From contig NZ_CP168900.1 of assembly GCF_041765605.1 (NCBI RefSeq), positions 450,001-514,000 of the forward strand: a DNA stretch of 64,000 bases, given 5' to 3'. The translations under genes and the position numbers were made by a program. Below the pieces are notes generated by a model. It saw only the letters and a list, made by a program, of their open reading frames with translations, had not been told where the DNA came from and made no database searches. Origin of the DNA: Listeria monocytogenes. Its GTDB lineage: Bacteria; Bacillota; Bacilli; Lactobacillales; Listeriaceae. The first letter of the stretch is position 1. Each line of letters begins with the position of its first letter. This document shows positions 34,048-42,193 of the stretch, one piece after another.

Positions 34048-34078
34048 TTTTAATAACTAGAATCAAGGAGAGGATAGT

Positions 34079-35971
34079 GTGAAAGAAAAGCACAACCCAA
34101 GAAGGAAACATTGTTTAATCTCAGGTTTAGCCATTATTTTTAGTTTATGGATAATTATTGGAAACGGGGCGAAAGTACAAGCGGAGACTATCACTGTGCC
34201 AACGCCAATCAAGCAAATTTTTCCAGATGATGCTTTTGCAGAAACTATCAAAGACAATTTAAAGAAAAAAAGTGTGACGGATCTAGTGGCACAAAATGAA
34301 TTAAATGGTATAGATCAAATCATTGCGAATAATAGTGATATTAAATCCATTCAAGGAATTCAGTATTTACCCAATGTGACAAAGTTATTTTTAAACGGGA
34401 ATAAACTAACAGATATAAAGCCCTTAGCAAACTCGAAAAATTTAGGATGGCTTTTTTTAGACGAAAATAAAATTAAAGACCTAAGTTCGCTCAAGGATTT
34501 AAAAAAATTAAAATCACTTTCTTTGGAGCATAATGGTATAAGTGATATAAATGGACTTGTTCATTTACCGCAACTGGAAAGTTTGTATTTGGGAAATAAT
34601 AAACTAACGGATATAACGATTCTTTCACGTTTAACTCAACTGGATACTTTATCTCTTGAAGATAACGAAATTAGTGATATTGTGCCACTTTCAGGTTTAA
34701 CTAAATTGCAGAACCTATATTTAAGTAAGAATCACATAAGCGATTTAAGAGCGTTAGCAGGGCTTAAAAATCTGGATGTTTTAGAATTATTTAGCCAAGA
34801 ATGTTTGAATAAATCTATTAATCATCAAACGAATCTAGTTGTTCCGAACACAGTAAAAAACATTGATGGGTCGCTTGTTACTCCAGAAATAATAAGTGAT
34901 GATGGCGATTATGAAAAACCGAATGTCAAATGGCATTTACCAGAATTTATAAATGAAGTAAGTTTTGTTTTCTATCAACCAGTCACTGTTGGAAAAGCAA
35001 AAGCACGATTTCATGGGAGAGTAACCCAACCACTGAAAGAGGTTTACACAGTAAGTTATGATGTTGATGGAACGGTAATAAAAACAAAAGTAGAGGCAGG
35101 GACGCGAATAACTGCACCTAAACCTCCGACCAAACAAGGCTATGTTTTTAAAGGCTGGTATACTGAAAAAAATGGTGGACATGAGTGGAATTTTAGTACG
35201 GATTATATGTCCGGAAACGATTTTACTTTGTACGCGATGTTTAAAGCGGAAACGACTGAAAAAGCGGTGAACTTAACACGCTATGTTAAATATATTCGCG
35301 GGAATGCGGGAATCTACAAACTTCCAAGAGAAGATAACTCGCTTAAACAAGGAACGCTAGCCTCGCACCGCTGTAAAGCTTTAACTGTTGATAGAGAAGC
35401 GCGAAATGGCAGTGAATTATGGTACAGGTTAAAAAATATTGGCTGGACCAAAGCTGAAAATCTTTCCTTAGACCGTTACGATAAAATAGAATATGACAAA
35501 GGTGTTACTGCTTATGCAAGAGTAAAAAATGCGCCAGGGAATGCAGTTTGGACGAAACCATACAATACAGCCGGCGCAACCCTCGTGAACAAGCTTTCCG
35601 TCTACCAAGGTAAAAATATGCGAATATTGCGCGAAGCCAAAACACCAATTACTACGTGGTATCAATTTAGCATTGATGGTAAAGTAATTGGTTGGGTCGA
35701 TACGCGTGCACTTAACACATTTTATAAACAAAGCATGGAAATACCAATCCAATTAACTCGATACGTCAGCGCAAATAAAGGAAATGAAGCATACTATAAA
35801 GTTCCGGTAGTAGATAGCCCAATCAAATGGGGAACTTTAACCAAGTATAAAAATCAAACATTAATTGTCGATCGAACAGCCACCGTTGAAGGTCAGCTTT
35901 GGTATCGGATAAGAACTAGCTCCACCTTCATCGGTTGGACAAAAGCTACGAATTTAAGTACGCAGAAATAA
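34079..35971 (+). CDS. inlB: Internalin B, Met receptor-binding invasion protein
   Basis: Loosely attached surface invasin that binds the Met receptor and promotes entry into hepatocytes and other cells. The 630-aa product has a signal peptide (1-35), a cap, about seven to eight LRRs (about 77-240), an Ig-like inter-repeat region and one B repeat (YVFKGWYTEKNGG). Three C-terminal GW modules (GWTKAENL, GWVDTRAL, GWTKATNL; about 395-630) tether it to lipoteichoic acid. GTG 34079 follows CAAGGAGAGG. No LPXTG is present, as expected. Length matches the family exactly. Confidence 0.98.
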   Translation: MKEKHNPRRKHCLISGLAIIFSLWIIIGNGAKVQAETITVPTPIKQIFPDDAFAETIKDNLKKKSVTDLVAQNELNGIDQIIANNSDIKSIQGIQYLPNVTKLFLNGNKLTDIKPLANSKNLGWLFLDENKIKDLSSLKDLKKLKSLSLEHNGISDINGLVHLPQLESLYLGNNKLTDITILSRLTQLDTLSLEDNEISDIVPLSGLTKLQNLYLSKNHISDLRALAGLKNLDVLELFSQECLNKSINHQTNLVVPNTVKNIDGSLVTPEIISDDGDYEKPNVKWHLPEFINEVSFVFYQPVTVGKAKARFHGRVTQPLKEVYTVSYDVDGTVIKTKVEAGTRITAPKPPTKQGYVFKGWYTEKNGGHEWNFSTDYMSGNDFTLYAMFKAETTEKAVNLTRYVKYIRGNAGIYKLPREDNSLKQGTLASHRCKALTVDREARNGSELWYRLKNIGWTKAENLSLDRYDKIEYDKGVTAYARVKNAPGNAVWTKPYNTAGATLVNKLSVYQGKNMRILREAKTPITTWYQFSIDGKVIGWVDTRALNTFYKQSMEIPIQLTRYVSANKGNEAYYKVPVVDSPIKWGTLTKYKNQTLIVDRTATVEGQLWYRIRTSSTFIGWTKATNLSTQK

Positions 35972-35984
35972 CTGACAACTGACC

Positions 35985-36018
35985 AAGAAAAGAAGGCGAC
36001 TCTTCGCCTTCTTTTCTT
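35985..36018 (+). terminator. Terminator of inlB
   Basis: AAGAAAAGAAGGCGA pairs with TCGCCTTCTTTTCTT (15 bp, 4-nt loop), 13 nt after the inlB stop. The T tract is part of the stem. Confidence 0.75.
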
Positions 36019-36180
36019 GTATAAATTGTGTCAATATGCAGATGTAAACAACAAATTAGTTTTCTAAGTGAACTAAAAGATTCACAAAAAGTACATTGAT
36101 TTAAGCATTTTCGCATGATATTCTAAAAAGAAGTGAATGTTATTGTTTCACAATACATCCAGAGAAACGGAGGAGACATA

Positions 36181-36267
36181 ATGAAACAAAAAGGAAACTG
36201 GAAATCTATTGTTGGTTTTGTATTTGGTCTTTTAATTATTGGAATCATTTTTGCGCTGATTAATTAA
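36181..36267 (+). CDS. 28-aa single-TM membrane peptide
   Basis: A peptide starting MKQKGNWKSIVGF and followed by one TM helix ending IIFALIN. CGGAGGAG lies 7 nt before the ATG, a strong ribosome site that argues for real translation. It lies 14 nt before the candidate ATT start (59 nt before the ATG) of the next membrane protein, so the two form an operon. The function is unknown. Confidence 0.6.
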   Translation: MKQKGNWKSIVGFVFGLLIIGIIFALIN

Positions 36268-36326
36268 TATTAGGGGGAAACATTATCAAAACCTACCAAG
36301 AACGACATCGGACTAATATAGGTGCA

Positions 36327-37214
36327 ATGATTTTGGCACTTGTTATTTTACTAATCGGAGTTATGTTGATATTTGTTACTTTTAAAGTAAATGCTATGCC
36401 AACGACACCTACAGACATGGGGAGTTATCTCGATGTAACAGACTCAGTAAAACAACTTATAGTAATGGGGATTGGCGTTTGTGCAGCGCTATTTTTCATC
36501 GGAGGGCTTTTGCTTACAATCCGCGTGAAAAGCACCGTTTATGCGCGTTCTTTCCAACTCCATGAAAATGGGATTGAATCCTTATTCAAAGGGAAGTCAG
36601 AGGGGATTATTCCTTTCGAAAATATAGAAGAAATTCAAATGTTACGCGTTCCAGGACTAAAGCTCGTGAACAATCTGCTTTACCGCGCGGAAAATTCAAA
36701 TGACTGGATTTATATACCTGCAAGAGTGGGCGAATCTGGAGAACTTCTAGAAAACTTTCTGACAAAAGTTACACCAAAATTAATTGCTACGAATAAGAAG
36801 GCGCTCAGTGAAAAAAATCAGCTAGCGTTTAATTTCTTAGCTCCTAGCGATTACAGAGCTTTTTACCAGAAATTGGATAAAAAACTAACCAATACCCCAT
36901 TAAATACCCAAAAATCATCGCTGTTAGATCAATTACTAGCTGCAAATAATAAAAAAATCCTTGTTACCCAAGAAGGTGTTTCTTTGGACGGAACAATTCT
37001 TAACTGGGAAGACTTAACCGTAGAAGTTCATTATGATAAACACGATACAATTATCAAAAATGCGCAAAGAACGCATGAATTTGACTTTGTTTGCGTTCTT
37101 ACAACGGAGAAATTAGGTCAAGTTCAATTACAAGGTAGCGCTATTTCTAATCAACTAGTACTTCTAGATATTCTAAAAGAAAAAGCAGCATCGTTTACTT
37201 CATTTCAACAATAA
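36327..37214 (+). CDS. Two-TM membrane protein with cytosolic PH-like region
   Basis: A 295-aa protein from the ATG at 36327, with TM segments at about 2-20 and 46-68 and a soluble part of about 220 residues. The soluble part contains a PH-like strand pattern (FQLHENGIESLFKGKSEGIIPFENI) and a possible second copy (LVTQEGVSLDGTILNWEDL). The ATG has no well-spaced ribosome site. The frame is open upstream, and GGGGG at 36273 points to an ATT at 36282, which would add KTYQERHRTNIGA before TM1. It is second in the operon after the 28-aa gene. The function is unknown. Confidence 0.75.
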   Translation: MILALVILLIGVMLIFVTFKVNAMPTTPTDMGSYLDVTDSVKQLIVMGIGVCAALFFIGGLLLTIRVKSTVYARSFQLHENGIESLFKGKSEGIIPFENIEEIQMLRVPGLKLVNNLLYRAENSNDWIYIPARVGESGELLENFLTKVTPKLIATNKKALSEKNQLAFNFLAPSDYRAFYQKLDKKLTNTPLNTQKSSLLDQLLAANNKKILVTQEGVSLDGTILNWEDLTVEVHYDKHDTIIKNAQRTHEFDFVCVLTTEKLGQVQLQGSAISNQLVLLDILKEKAASFTSFQQ

Positions 37215-37218
37215 AAAA

Positions 37219-37257
37219 AGGAACTGATTCGCTAAAAACGGATCAGTTCCTTTTTTA
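37219..37257. terminator. Bidirectional terminator between convergent genes
   Basis: GGAACTGATC-type 10-bp stem (GGAACTGAT/ATCAGTTCC) with A run on the left and T run on the right, between the PH-like gene and the Rrf2 gene. Confidence 0.85.
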
Positions 37258-37269
37258 TTTGGCCTTATT

Positions 37270-37737
37270 TTACAAATATTTTTCGACAATTTCCATGTTC
37301 TGCGGTCTGTCTTTACTTTCCAATACAGAAATATCGCGTACAATACTATCTAACTTAATTTTTTCCATTTCAAGTTCCATTTTTTGTTGGAGCAAATCGT
37401 ATTTACTCGTAAGAACTTGTTGGATATTGGCGCCGACAACACAATCTGGGTTGGTTTTTGGATCAACATGAATTAAATTCGTATTGCCTTCAATACTTTT
37501 GTAGACATCGAGCAACGAAATTTCTTCTGGCGGCCTAGCAAGAATCGGATTTGCTTTGCCAGTTTGCGTAGTAATTAAATCGGACTTTTTCAAATTGCTC
37601 ATAATTCTTCTAATATTAGCGGGATTTGTCTTTACACTACCAGCAATAATTTCACTTGATAACAATTTCGTATTTTTAAAAATTTCTATATAAGCCAAAA
37701 TGTGGATAGCATCACTAAATTGGATGGAGTATTTCAT
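37270..37737 (-). CDS. Rrf2-family transcriptional regulator
   Basis: A 155-aa Rrf2/YwnA-type winged-helix regulator. The N-terminal MKYSIQFSDAIHILAYI and the HTH (SSEIIAGSVKTNPANIRRIM) are typical. A single Cys in NPDCVVG may sense redox or electrophile stress. ATG 37737 with AAAGGA 9 nt upstream fits the family start; a TTG at 37755 behind AAGGAG would add six residues. It is divergent from the NAD(P)H-binding oxidoreductase, its probable target. Confidence 0.85.
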   Translation of the reverse strand: MKYSIQFSDAIHILAYIEIFKNTKLLSSEIIAGSVKTNPANIRRIMSNLKKSDLITTQTGKANPILARPPEEISLLDVYKSIEGNTNLIHVDPKTNPDCVVGANIQQVLTSKYDLLQQKMELEMEKIKLDSIVRDISVLESKDRPQNMEIVEKYL

Positions 37738-37854
37738 TTTTTTCAATCCTTTCAAATTTTCTCCTTGACTTATCTTATCATAATGTTTATTATAAAGGTG
37801 TAAATTATAAATGTACAGCTTTTAATATTAAAAAAATTTGAAGGAGTGGTTTAA

Positions 37855-38700
37855 ATGACTTATTTAGTAACTGGTGCAACAGGTGGACTTGGAGGATACG
37901 CATTAAATTATTTGAAAGAGCTCGTTCCCATGTCCGATATTTATGCTTTAGTTCGTAGTGAAGAAAAAGGTGCAGACTTGAAAGCAACAGGATTTAATAT
38001 CCGTATTGGTGATTATAGTGATGCAGAATCAATGAAGCAAGCATTCGCAGGCATCGACCGCGTATTATTTGTTTCAGGAGCACCTGGTAATCGCCAAGTA
38101 GAACACGAAAATGTGGTAAATGCTGCAAAAGAAGCAGGCGTTTCTTACATTGTTTACACAAGTTTCGCAGGCGCAGATAAATCCACAAGCGCTTTAGCAG
38201 AAGATCATTTCTTTACCGAAAAAGTAATCGAAAAATCCGGAATCGCGCACACTTTCTTGCGTAACAACTGGTACTTCGAAAATGAAATGCCGATGATCGG
38301 TGGCGCATTGAGTGCTGGAAAATTTGTATACGCTGCTGAAAAAGGAAAAGTTGGCTGGGCATTAAAACGCGAATACGCAGAAGTAGCCGCAAAAGCTGTT
38401 GCGGGCGCTGACTTCCCAGAAATCCTTGAATTATCTGGCCCACTCATGACATACGAAGAACTTACAAAAGCATTAAAAGAAGCAACTGGAAAAGATTTCG
38501 ACGTTATTTCTTCAGATGATAAAGGATTTGTGGAAAATTTAGTTTCTGTCGGTTTACCACAACCTGTCGCAGAAATGTTCTTATCGTTCCAACACGACAT
38601 TAAGAACGACCAATTAGATGTTACTTCTGATGATTTTGAAAAAGCATTAGGAAAACCATTAACGGATCGCGTAGATGCGCTTCGGGAATTGTTGAAATAA
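37855..38700 (+). CDS. NAD(P)H-binding NmrA/QorB-like oxidoreductase
   Basis: A 281-aa atypical SDR of the SDR-a5/QorB group. TGATGGLGGYAL is the nucleotide-binding loop, and YTSFAGAD and FLRNNWYFEN are conserved in quinone reductases of this type. It lacks the YxxxK pair of classical SDRs. It probably reduces quinones or other electrophiles with NADPH. It is divergent from an Rrf2 regulator with a Cys, an arrangement typical of YwnA/QorB-like electrophile-response pairs. AAGGAG precedes the ATG. Confidence 0.87.
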   Translation: MTYLVTGATGGLGGYALNYLKELVPMSDIYALVRSEEKGADLKATGFNIRIGDYSDAESMKQAFAGIDRVLFVSGAPGNRQVEHENVVNAAKEAGVSYIVYTSFAGADKSTSALAEDHFFTEKVIEKSGIAHTFLRNNWYFENEMPMIGGALSAGKFVYAAEKGKVGWALKREYAEVAAKAVAGADFPEILELSGPLMTYEELTKALKEATGKDFDVISSDDKGFVENLVSVGLPQPVAEMFLSFQHDIKNDQLDVTSDDFEKALGKPLTDRVDALRELLK

Positions 38701-38706
38701 TAATGA

Positions 38707-38743
38707 AACAGCCTACCTTGGATTGAGGTAGGCTGTTTTATTT
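38707..38743 (+). terminator. Terminator of the oxidoreductase gene
   Basis: AACAGCCTACCT pairs with AGGTAGGCTGTT (12 bp, 7-nt loop), followed by TTATTT. Confidence 0.88.
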
Positions 38744-38857
38744 CAGCAAAAAGTGGTGCCAGCTATGGGGTATATAAAGGTCGAAAGGATATATTACTAA
38801 AACCACCATCAAATCAAAGCGAAATAAGCTTTAGTCAACATCAGGAAAGAATGATCA

Positions 38858-38890
38858 CAAAAAAATACCGACCAGATAAACCTGCTCGGT
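38858..38890 (-). terminator. Terminator of the minus-strand toxin-remnant/immunity unit
   Basis: On the minus strand an ACCGAGCAG/CTGGTCGGT stem with one mismatch is followed by ATTTTTTT. It lies after the 69-aa gene. Confidence 0.6.
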
Positions 38891-38936
38891 AAAAGGTCTA
38901 CCTATTGAGCTCCATTACGGCTTGTAGATAGTTTTT

Positions 38937-39146
38937 TTAATCATTTTGTTTTATAAAGCTCTGAATACCTTCAAAAATAACATCTTTTAAGGCTTCAGGA
39001 TAATCAGAATATCCTTTGTTTTTCATAATTATATCTAATGCTTGAGCCACCTCACCATCAAGAATTATTGTTACGCCTGGTGTTAGTTCCCCAGTTTTAT
39101 CATTTTTAAAAGTCTCTTTTATCATAGTTAATTTATCTTTTTTCAT
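38937..39146 (-). CDS. Small ribbon-helix-helix-like protein
   Basis: A 69-aa protein with a central VTIILDGEVAQALDIIM followed by a helix with PEALKDVIFEGI, a pattern similar to ribbon-helix-helix DNA-binding proteins. AGGAAGG, inside the end of the preceding gene, lies just upstream of its ATG, and the gap is 3 nt, so translation is coupled to the immunity-like gene. It could be a small regulator of the module. The family is uncertain. Confidence 0.55.
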   Translation of the reverse strand: MKKDKLTMIKETFKNDKTGELTPGVTIILDGEVAQALDIIMKNKGYSDYPEALKDVIFEGIQSFIKQND

Positions 39147-39149
39147 GAT

Positions 39150-39620
39150 TCAATCCTTCCTAGTTAAATAATTTGTGCTGTTTTCTTCCCAATATCTATA
39201 TTCTTGAGGGATATTTTCAAAGAATCTTTGAAAATATCCACTCCAATTATCTGGAATATATTCTTCAAAAGATATAGATTCAGGATAATTAGAGTAAAGA
39301 ATTTGATTGTCAAAATCTACTAATAGACTGGGGTTATAATCATATGTAACTTCTTCTTTATTTCGATTAAGTTCTTTAAAGAAATTTTGCTTTAGAGAGT
39401 TTGTTGAGCTTTTATAGCTTTCTATATTTATTAAAAAAGAGTTGGCTGTATTTTCATTTAAGATGCTTATATTCTTTCGTTCTTTTGGGTATTCTTCAAT
39501 TGAATAACAAGCTTGGTTATAATCTAAATACCATAATTCTGTGTCGGTAATATACCAATTAAAAGAGTCGTTATATTTTACTCCTACAATAATATTTTCT
39601 GCATATTTAGGTATCAGCAT
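39150..39620 (-). CDS. Candidate immunity protein next to a decayed toxin tip
   Basis: A 156-aa soluble protein rich in Tyr, Asn and Glu (WYITDTELWYLDYNQACYSI, SNYPESISFEEYIPDNW). No family is recognised. It starts 19 nt after the end of the toxin-tip frame, with GGTGAAG as ribosome site, the position of an immunity gene. It remains intact while the toxin has lost its 5' part, as expected for an orphan immunity gene that still protects against relatives. Confidence 0.6.
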   Translation of the reverse strand: MLIPKYAENIIVGVKYNDSFNWYITDTELWYLDYNQACYSIEEYPKERKNISILNENTANSFLINIESYKSSTNSLKQNFFKELNRNKEEVTYDYNPSLLVDFDNQILYSNYPESISFEEYIPDNWSGYFQRFFENIPQEYRYWEENSTNYLTRKD

Positions 39621-39639
39621 GATGTTTTCTTCACCACTT

Positions 39640-40062
39640 TCACTTTAATATTTTTGCATTTTGAGCATACTCCGCTAACCATTGGGTGATGGGGTCTGGT
39701 ATCTCGTAAGCAGTACCTTCAAAATTAAATTTTTCAAAAACTCCTTTATCAACTATTTTAGGAGCAGTGCCTCCTTGATTTAACGGATTAATTTTATAAC
39801 CGTTTTGAGAAATTGCATTTTCCTTAATTAAATCATCCAAATATTTAGGGACTTCAAATTCAACTATATAAGAATTAGAACGTTTCTCTTTAAAGTATTT
39901 TGCGTGGTCTTTTCCTGTTGAAACATTTAAATTATGGTCAGATTTCCAGTTGTTATTTAGTGACAGTGTACCATCATCATTAACTAAAAGTAAATTTTTG
40001 CTGTCTCCACCTTGGACTCTCGAATAAGTTACTGTTTCTTTAAATATAAATGCGATTAAAAG
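39640..40062 (-). pseudogene. 5'-truncated polymorphic toxin tip, ART-like
   Basis: The minus-strand frame is open from about 40062 to the TGA at 39640 (about 140 codons) without a credible start. It reads TYSRVQGGDSKNLLLV, then DHAKYFKEKRSN, YIVEFEVPKYLDDL, NPLNQGGTAPKIVDKG and ITQWLAEYA. The order Y-R, a later R/S stretch, VEFEVP and KIVD resembles ADP-ribosyltransferase-fold tips of Rhs, WapA and LXG toxins. No delivery domain precedes it. A conventional caller would report only 39640-39840 from a TTG. The toxin class is inferred. Confidence 0.55.
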
Positions 40063-40207
40063 AAGTTCAGAAGCCTCGGCAGATACGAAGGTATTTAAAA
40101 AATCATATCCAAATCAAATTATCTTTAAAAAAGTGCGCACGAATAAATTACAAACAGTCTTAAATAACTTGAAAGTAGGCTACGAATTATTGGATAGTCA
40201 AAAATAA
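40028..40207 (+). pseudogene. 3' remnant of an unknown plus-strand gene
   Basis: An open plus-strand frame of 59 codons reads ADTKVFKKSYPNQIIFKKV, then LQTVLNNLKVGYELLDSQK and a TAA directly before a terminator. It has no start and overlaps the far end of the toxin-tip frame in antisense. It looks like the last part of a gene cut by the rearrangement that also truncated the toxin; the breakpoint would be near 40060-40080. Confidence 0.35.
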
Positions 40208-40244
40208 GAAAAAGCCATCCTGCTGAGGATAGCTTTTTCTTATT
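40203..40244. terminator. Bidirectional terminator
   Basis: AATAAGAAAAAGC pairs with GCTTTTTCTTATT, extended by CATCC/GGATA, between the plus-strand remnant and the condensation-domain gene. Confidence 0.75.
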
Positions 40245-41508
40245 TAGAAGGAATTTCCGAAATCATCTGCTCCAAAAATTCTTTCTGCCAAGCATGATCT
40301 TGCGCAGTACCATGTAAATTAGTACTCAGTGTCAGCGAGCCGCGGAAAGTTGTAGCAGCGACTTGGAAAAACGGCGCATACTTTAAAGAACCACAAATAA
40401 AACAATCTGTTAAAGTGCTACCTTCAAAAACGAGCTTTTCCTCATCGATAATACCTATATTCGTAAAACTTGTTTTCGGAATAGAATACATTTTTTCAGA
40501 AGCTTTTTTCGCAACAGAGTAGTTCTTTTTCTTGAAAATCAGTTCCAATAAATAATAAATTCGTAGAGGTGCAAAGCTGTTTTTTTGTGGATTGAGTGAA
40601 TTTTTGACGGCTTGGAGTGTACTTTCAAATGACGTTAGGTCATCGTCTTCGCTGATTTGGCATGTAATATTGGCGGTTAGATTGGTAATTCCGCTACTGG
40701 TTTTACTCGGCAAATACTTACGGAGATCCACCGGGCAATCGATTGACATTTCTTGTTGCCCTGTTGTTTGCTGAACAGTGCGCGCCATTGCGGCGAACAG
40801 AACATCATTCACAGTTGCCTCGTGCTCTTTAGCAAAGTGGATGATTTCCGAAAAATGCGCTTTTGGTAGCTTAGTCCAAATAACTTTCGGATTTTTCGGG
40901 TCCCCTTTAAGAGGGAAAGTTGGATTATGGACAGCTTTTTGCTTCGTTTTTTCCGTAAAAATGGACTTTATTTCATTACGTGAGAGTTGATCAAAAACTT
41001 GCTTTAAACTCCGGGAACCTAAGCTCAAATTCGCCACATAATCCGGATTTTCAAGCAGATTAGAATAAAGCTCACTCAATAAATAAAGATATTCCTTAAA
41101 TCCAGCACCATCCGCTAACATATGATTCATAATAACCACAAGCTGATCAGAAGTGTCAGTCCGAACAACAGTAAAGCAAATTTGCGGCCCATTTTCTGTG
41201 GAAAGCTTCGTTACAAGTGCTCGGTCCACTTCGGTTTCTGGCGCTTGCGTTTTCACTAAGAAAACCAAATCCTCCGCAGAAAAAACACTTTCTTGCCAAA
41301 AAGCACCTTTTTTCGTTTCTTTAAAATGACAAAGTAATAGCGGAAGTTTTTTAGTAGACTGTATCACTGCTTTTTTTAGAACGTCTATATTTAAATGATT
41401 ATCAAATGTAAGAACCGTATGCAAATGGTGGTCATTTTTCATTTTTTCTCCAGAAATATAATGTTTAACATCAGAAGGTTCAGCGGGATAAGTTGTGATT
41501 TTTACCAT
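40240..41508 (-). CDS. Condensation-domain-like acyltransferase
   Basis: A 422-aa protein with the fold of the NRPS condensation/chloramphenicol acetyltransferase superfamily. NHMLADG near residue 128 is a variant of the HHxxxDG active-site motif; the second His and Asp are kept. A second family element is DLRKYLP (PVDLRKYLP). It lacks adenylation and carrier domains, so it is a stand-alone acyltransferase of the PapA/WES type rather than a peptide synthetase. No biosynthetic partners lie nearby. GAAGGAAG precedes the ATG. The substrate is unknown. Confidence 0.8.
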   Translation of the reverse strand: MVKITTYPAEPSDVKHYISGEKMKNDHHLHTVLTFDNHLNIDVLKKAVIQSTKKLPLLLCHFKETKKGAFWQESVFSAEDLVFLVKTQAPETEVDRALVTKLSTENGPQICFTVVRTDTSDQLVVIMNHMLADGAGFKEYLYLLSELYSNLLENPDYVANLSLGSRSLKQVFDQLSRNEIKSIFTEKTKQKAVHNPTFPLKGDPKNPKVIWTKLPKAHFSEIIHFAKEHEATVNDVLFAAMARTVQQTTGQQEMSIDCPVDLRKYLPSKTSSGITNLTANITCQISEDDDLTSFESTLQAVKNSLNPQKNSFAPLRIYYLLELIFKKKNYSVAKKASEKMYSIPKTSFTNIGIIDEEKLVFEGSTLTDCFICGSLKYAPFFQVAATTFRGSLTLSTNLHGTAQDHAWQKEFLEQMISEIPSK

Positions 41509-41645
41509 GGGACTTCCTTCTTTCTTCGGTTTAAATAGTTGTTAATAGTTTCCCTGAAAGCAGTGCCGCGAAACCAGTTGCGAATTAAAGTGAATTTAAG
41601 TTATACTGAGCGTATGCAAGCTACTATTTCTAGGAGGCACCGAAT

Positions 41646-42149
41646 ATGACAAACAGAACGTTAACTACCAAGTTACTAGGAACACTAAGCTATACGCAAG
41701 AAAATGGAACGACAATGGACGCCGTAATTCCTTTGGATGGCAAAGAAGTAAAGATTAATTATAGTATTTTTGAAAAGCTTACTTCAGAAGATTATTTTAA
41801 AGATATCGTTACTTTAACGGATCAAATTCCGGAACTACACGTAAAAGCGAAAAAAACTATTTTAGAGCAATTTGATGAAAATGATACGCTTACTATTTAT
41901 TTTGAGTTTCATACAGATGAATTGCCTGAAGAGGTTTTAGAAGTTACCGAATGTGATGCGATAGAAAATGTAACAAAGGAAATCTTAATCGATAAACTAG
42001 TACTATCAGGCGTTTGGTTTTCGGAAAATGCCAATAATGAGTTGGATTTAACATTTGATTTCAAACTGTTACCAGAAGTTAGTGACGAACTTTTAGTTGT
42101 TCGTTTTGATAATAAGGGTGAAATTACTGGATTAACCCATGAAAGTTAA
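41646..42149 (+). CDS. DUF2004-like cytosolic protein
   Basis: A 167-aa acidic protein, mostly beta, with the layout of DUF2004 proteins: an N-terminal LGTLSYTQENGT, a middle ILEQFDENDTLTIYFEFH and a C-terminal LDLTFDFKLLPEVSDELLVVRF. The family has no proven function and often occurs near toxin-immunity genes. It is alone, divergent from the condensation-domain gene, convergent with the PBP gene, and ends in a shared terminator. AGGAGG lies 9 nt before the ATG. Confidence 0.75.
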   Translation: MTNRTLTTKLLGTLSYTQENGTTMDAVIPLDGKEVKINYSIFEKLTSEDYFKDIVTLTDQIPELHVKAKKTILEQFDENDTLTIYFEFHTDELPEEVLEVTECDAIENVTKEILIDKLVLSGVWFSENANNELDLTFDFKLLPEVSDELLVVRFDNKGEITGLTHES

Positions 42150-42151
42150 CA

Positions 42152-42193
42152 AAAAAGAGGCATTCTGTTCGCGAACAGAATGCCTCTTTTTTT
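42152..42193. terminator. Bidirectional terminator between DUF2004 and PBP genes
   Basis: A near-perfect palindrome (AAAAAAGAGGCATTCTGTTCG and its complement) with a T run on both strands. Confidence 0.92.

Noticed and set aside
38740..38892. Plus-strand open frame of about 50 codons after the oxidoreductase gene
   Set aside because: No start or ribosome site; it crosses a terminator hairpin that serves the opposite strand.
40240..41508. Nonribosomal peptide synthetase module
   Set aside because: Only a condensation-type domain is present; no adenylation, carrier or thioesterase domains are encoded here or next to it.
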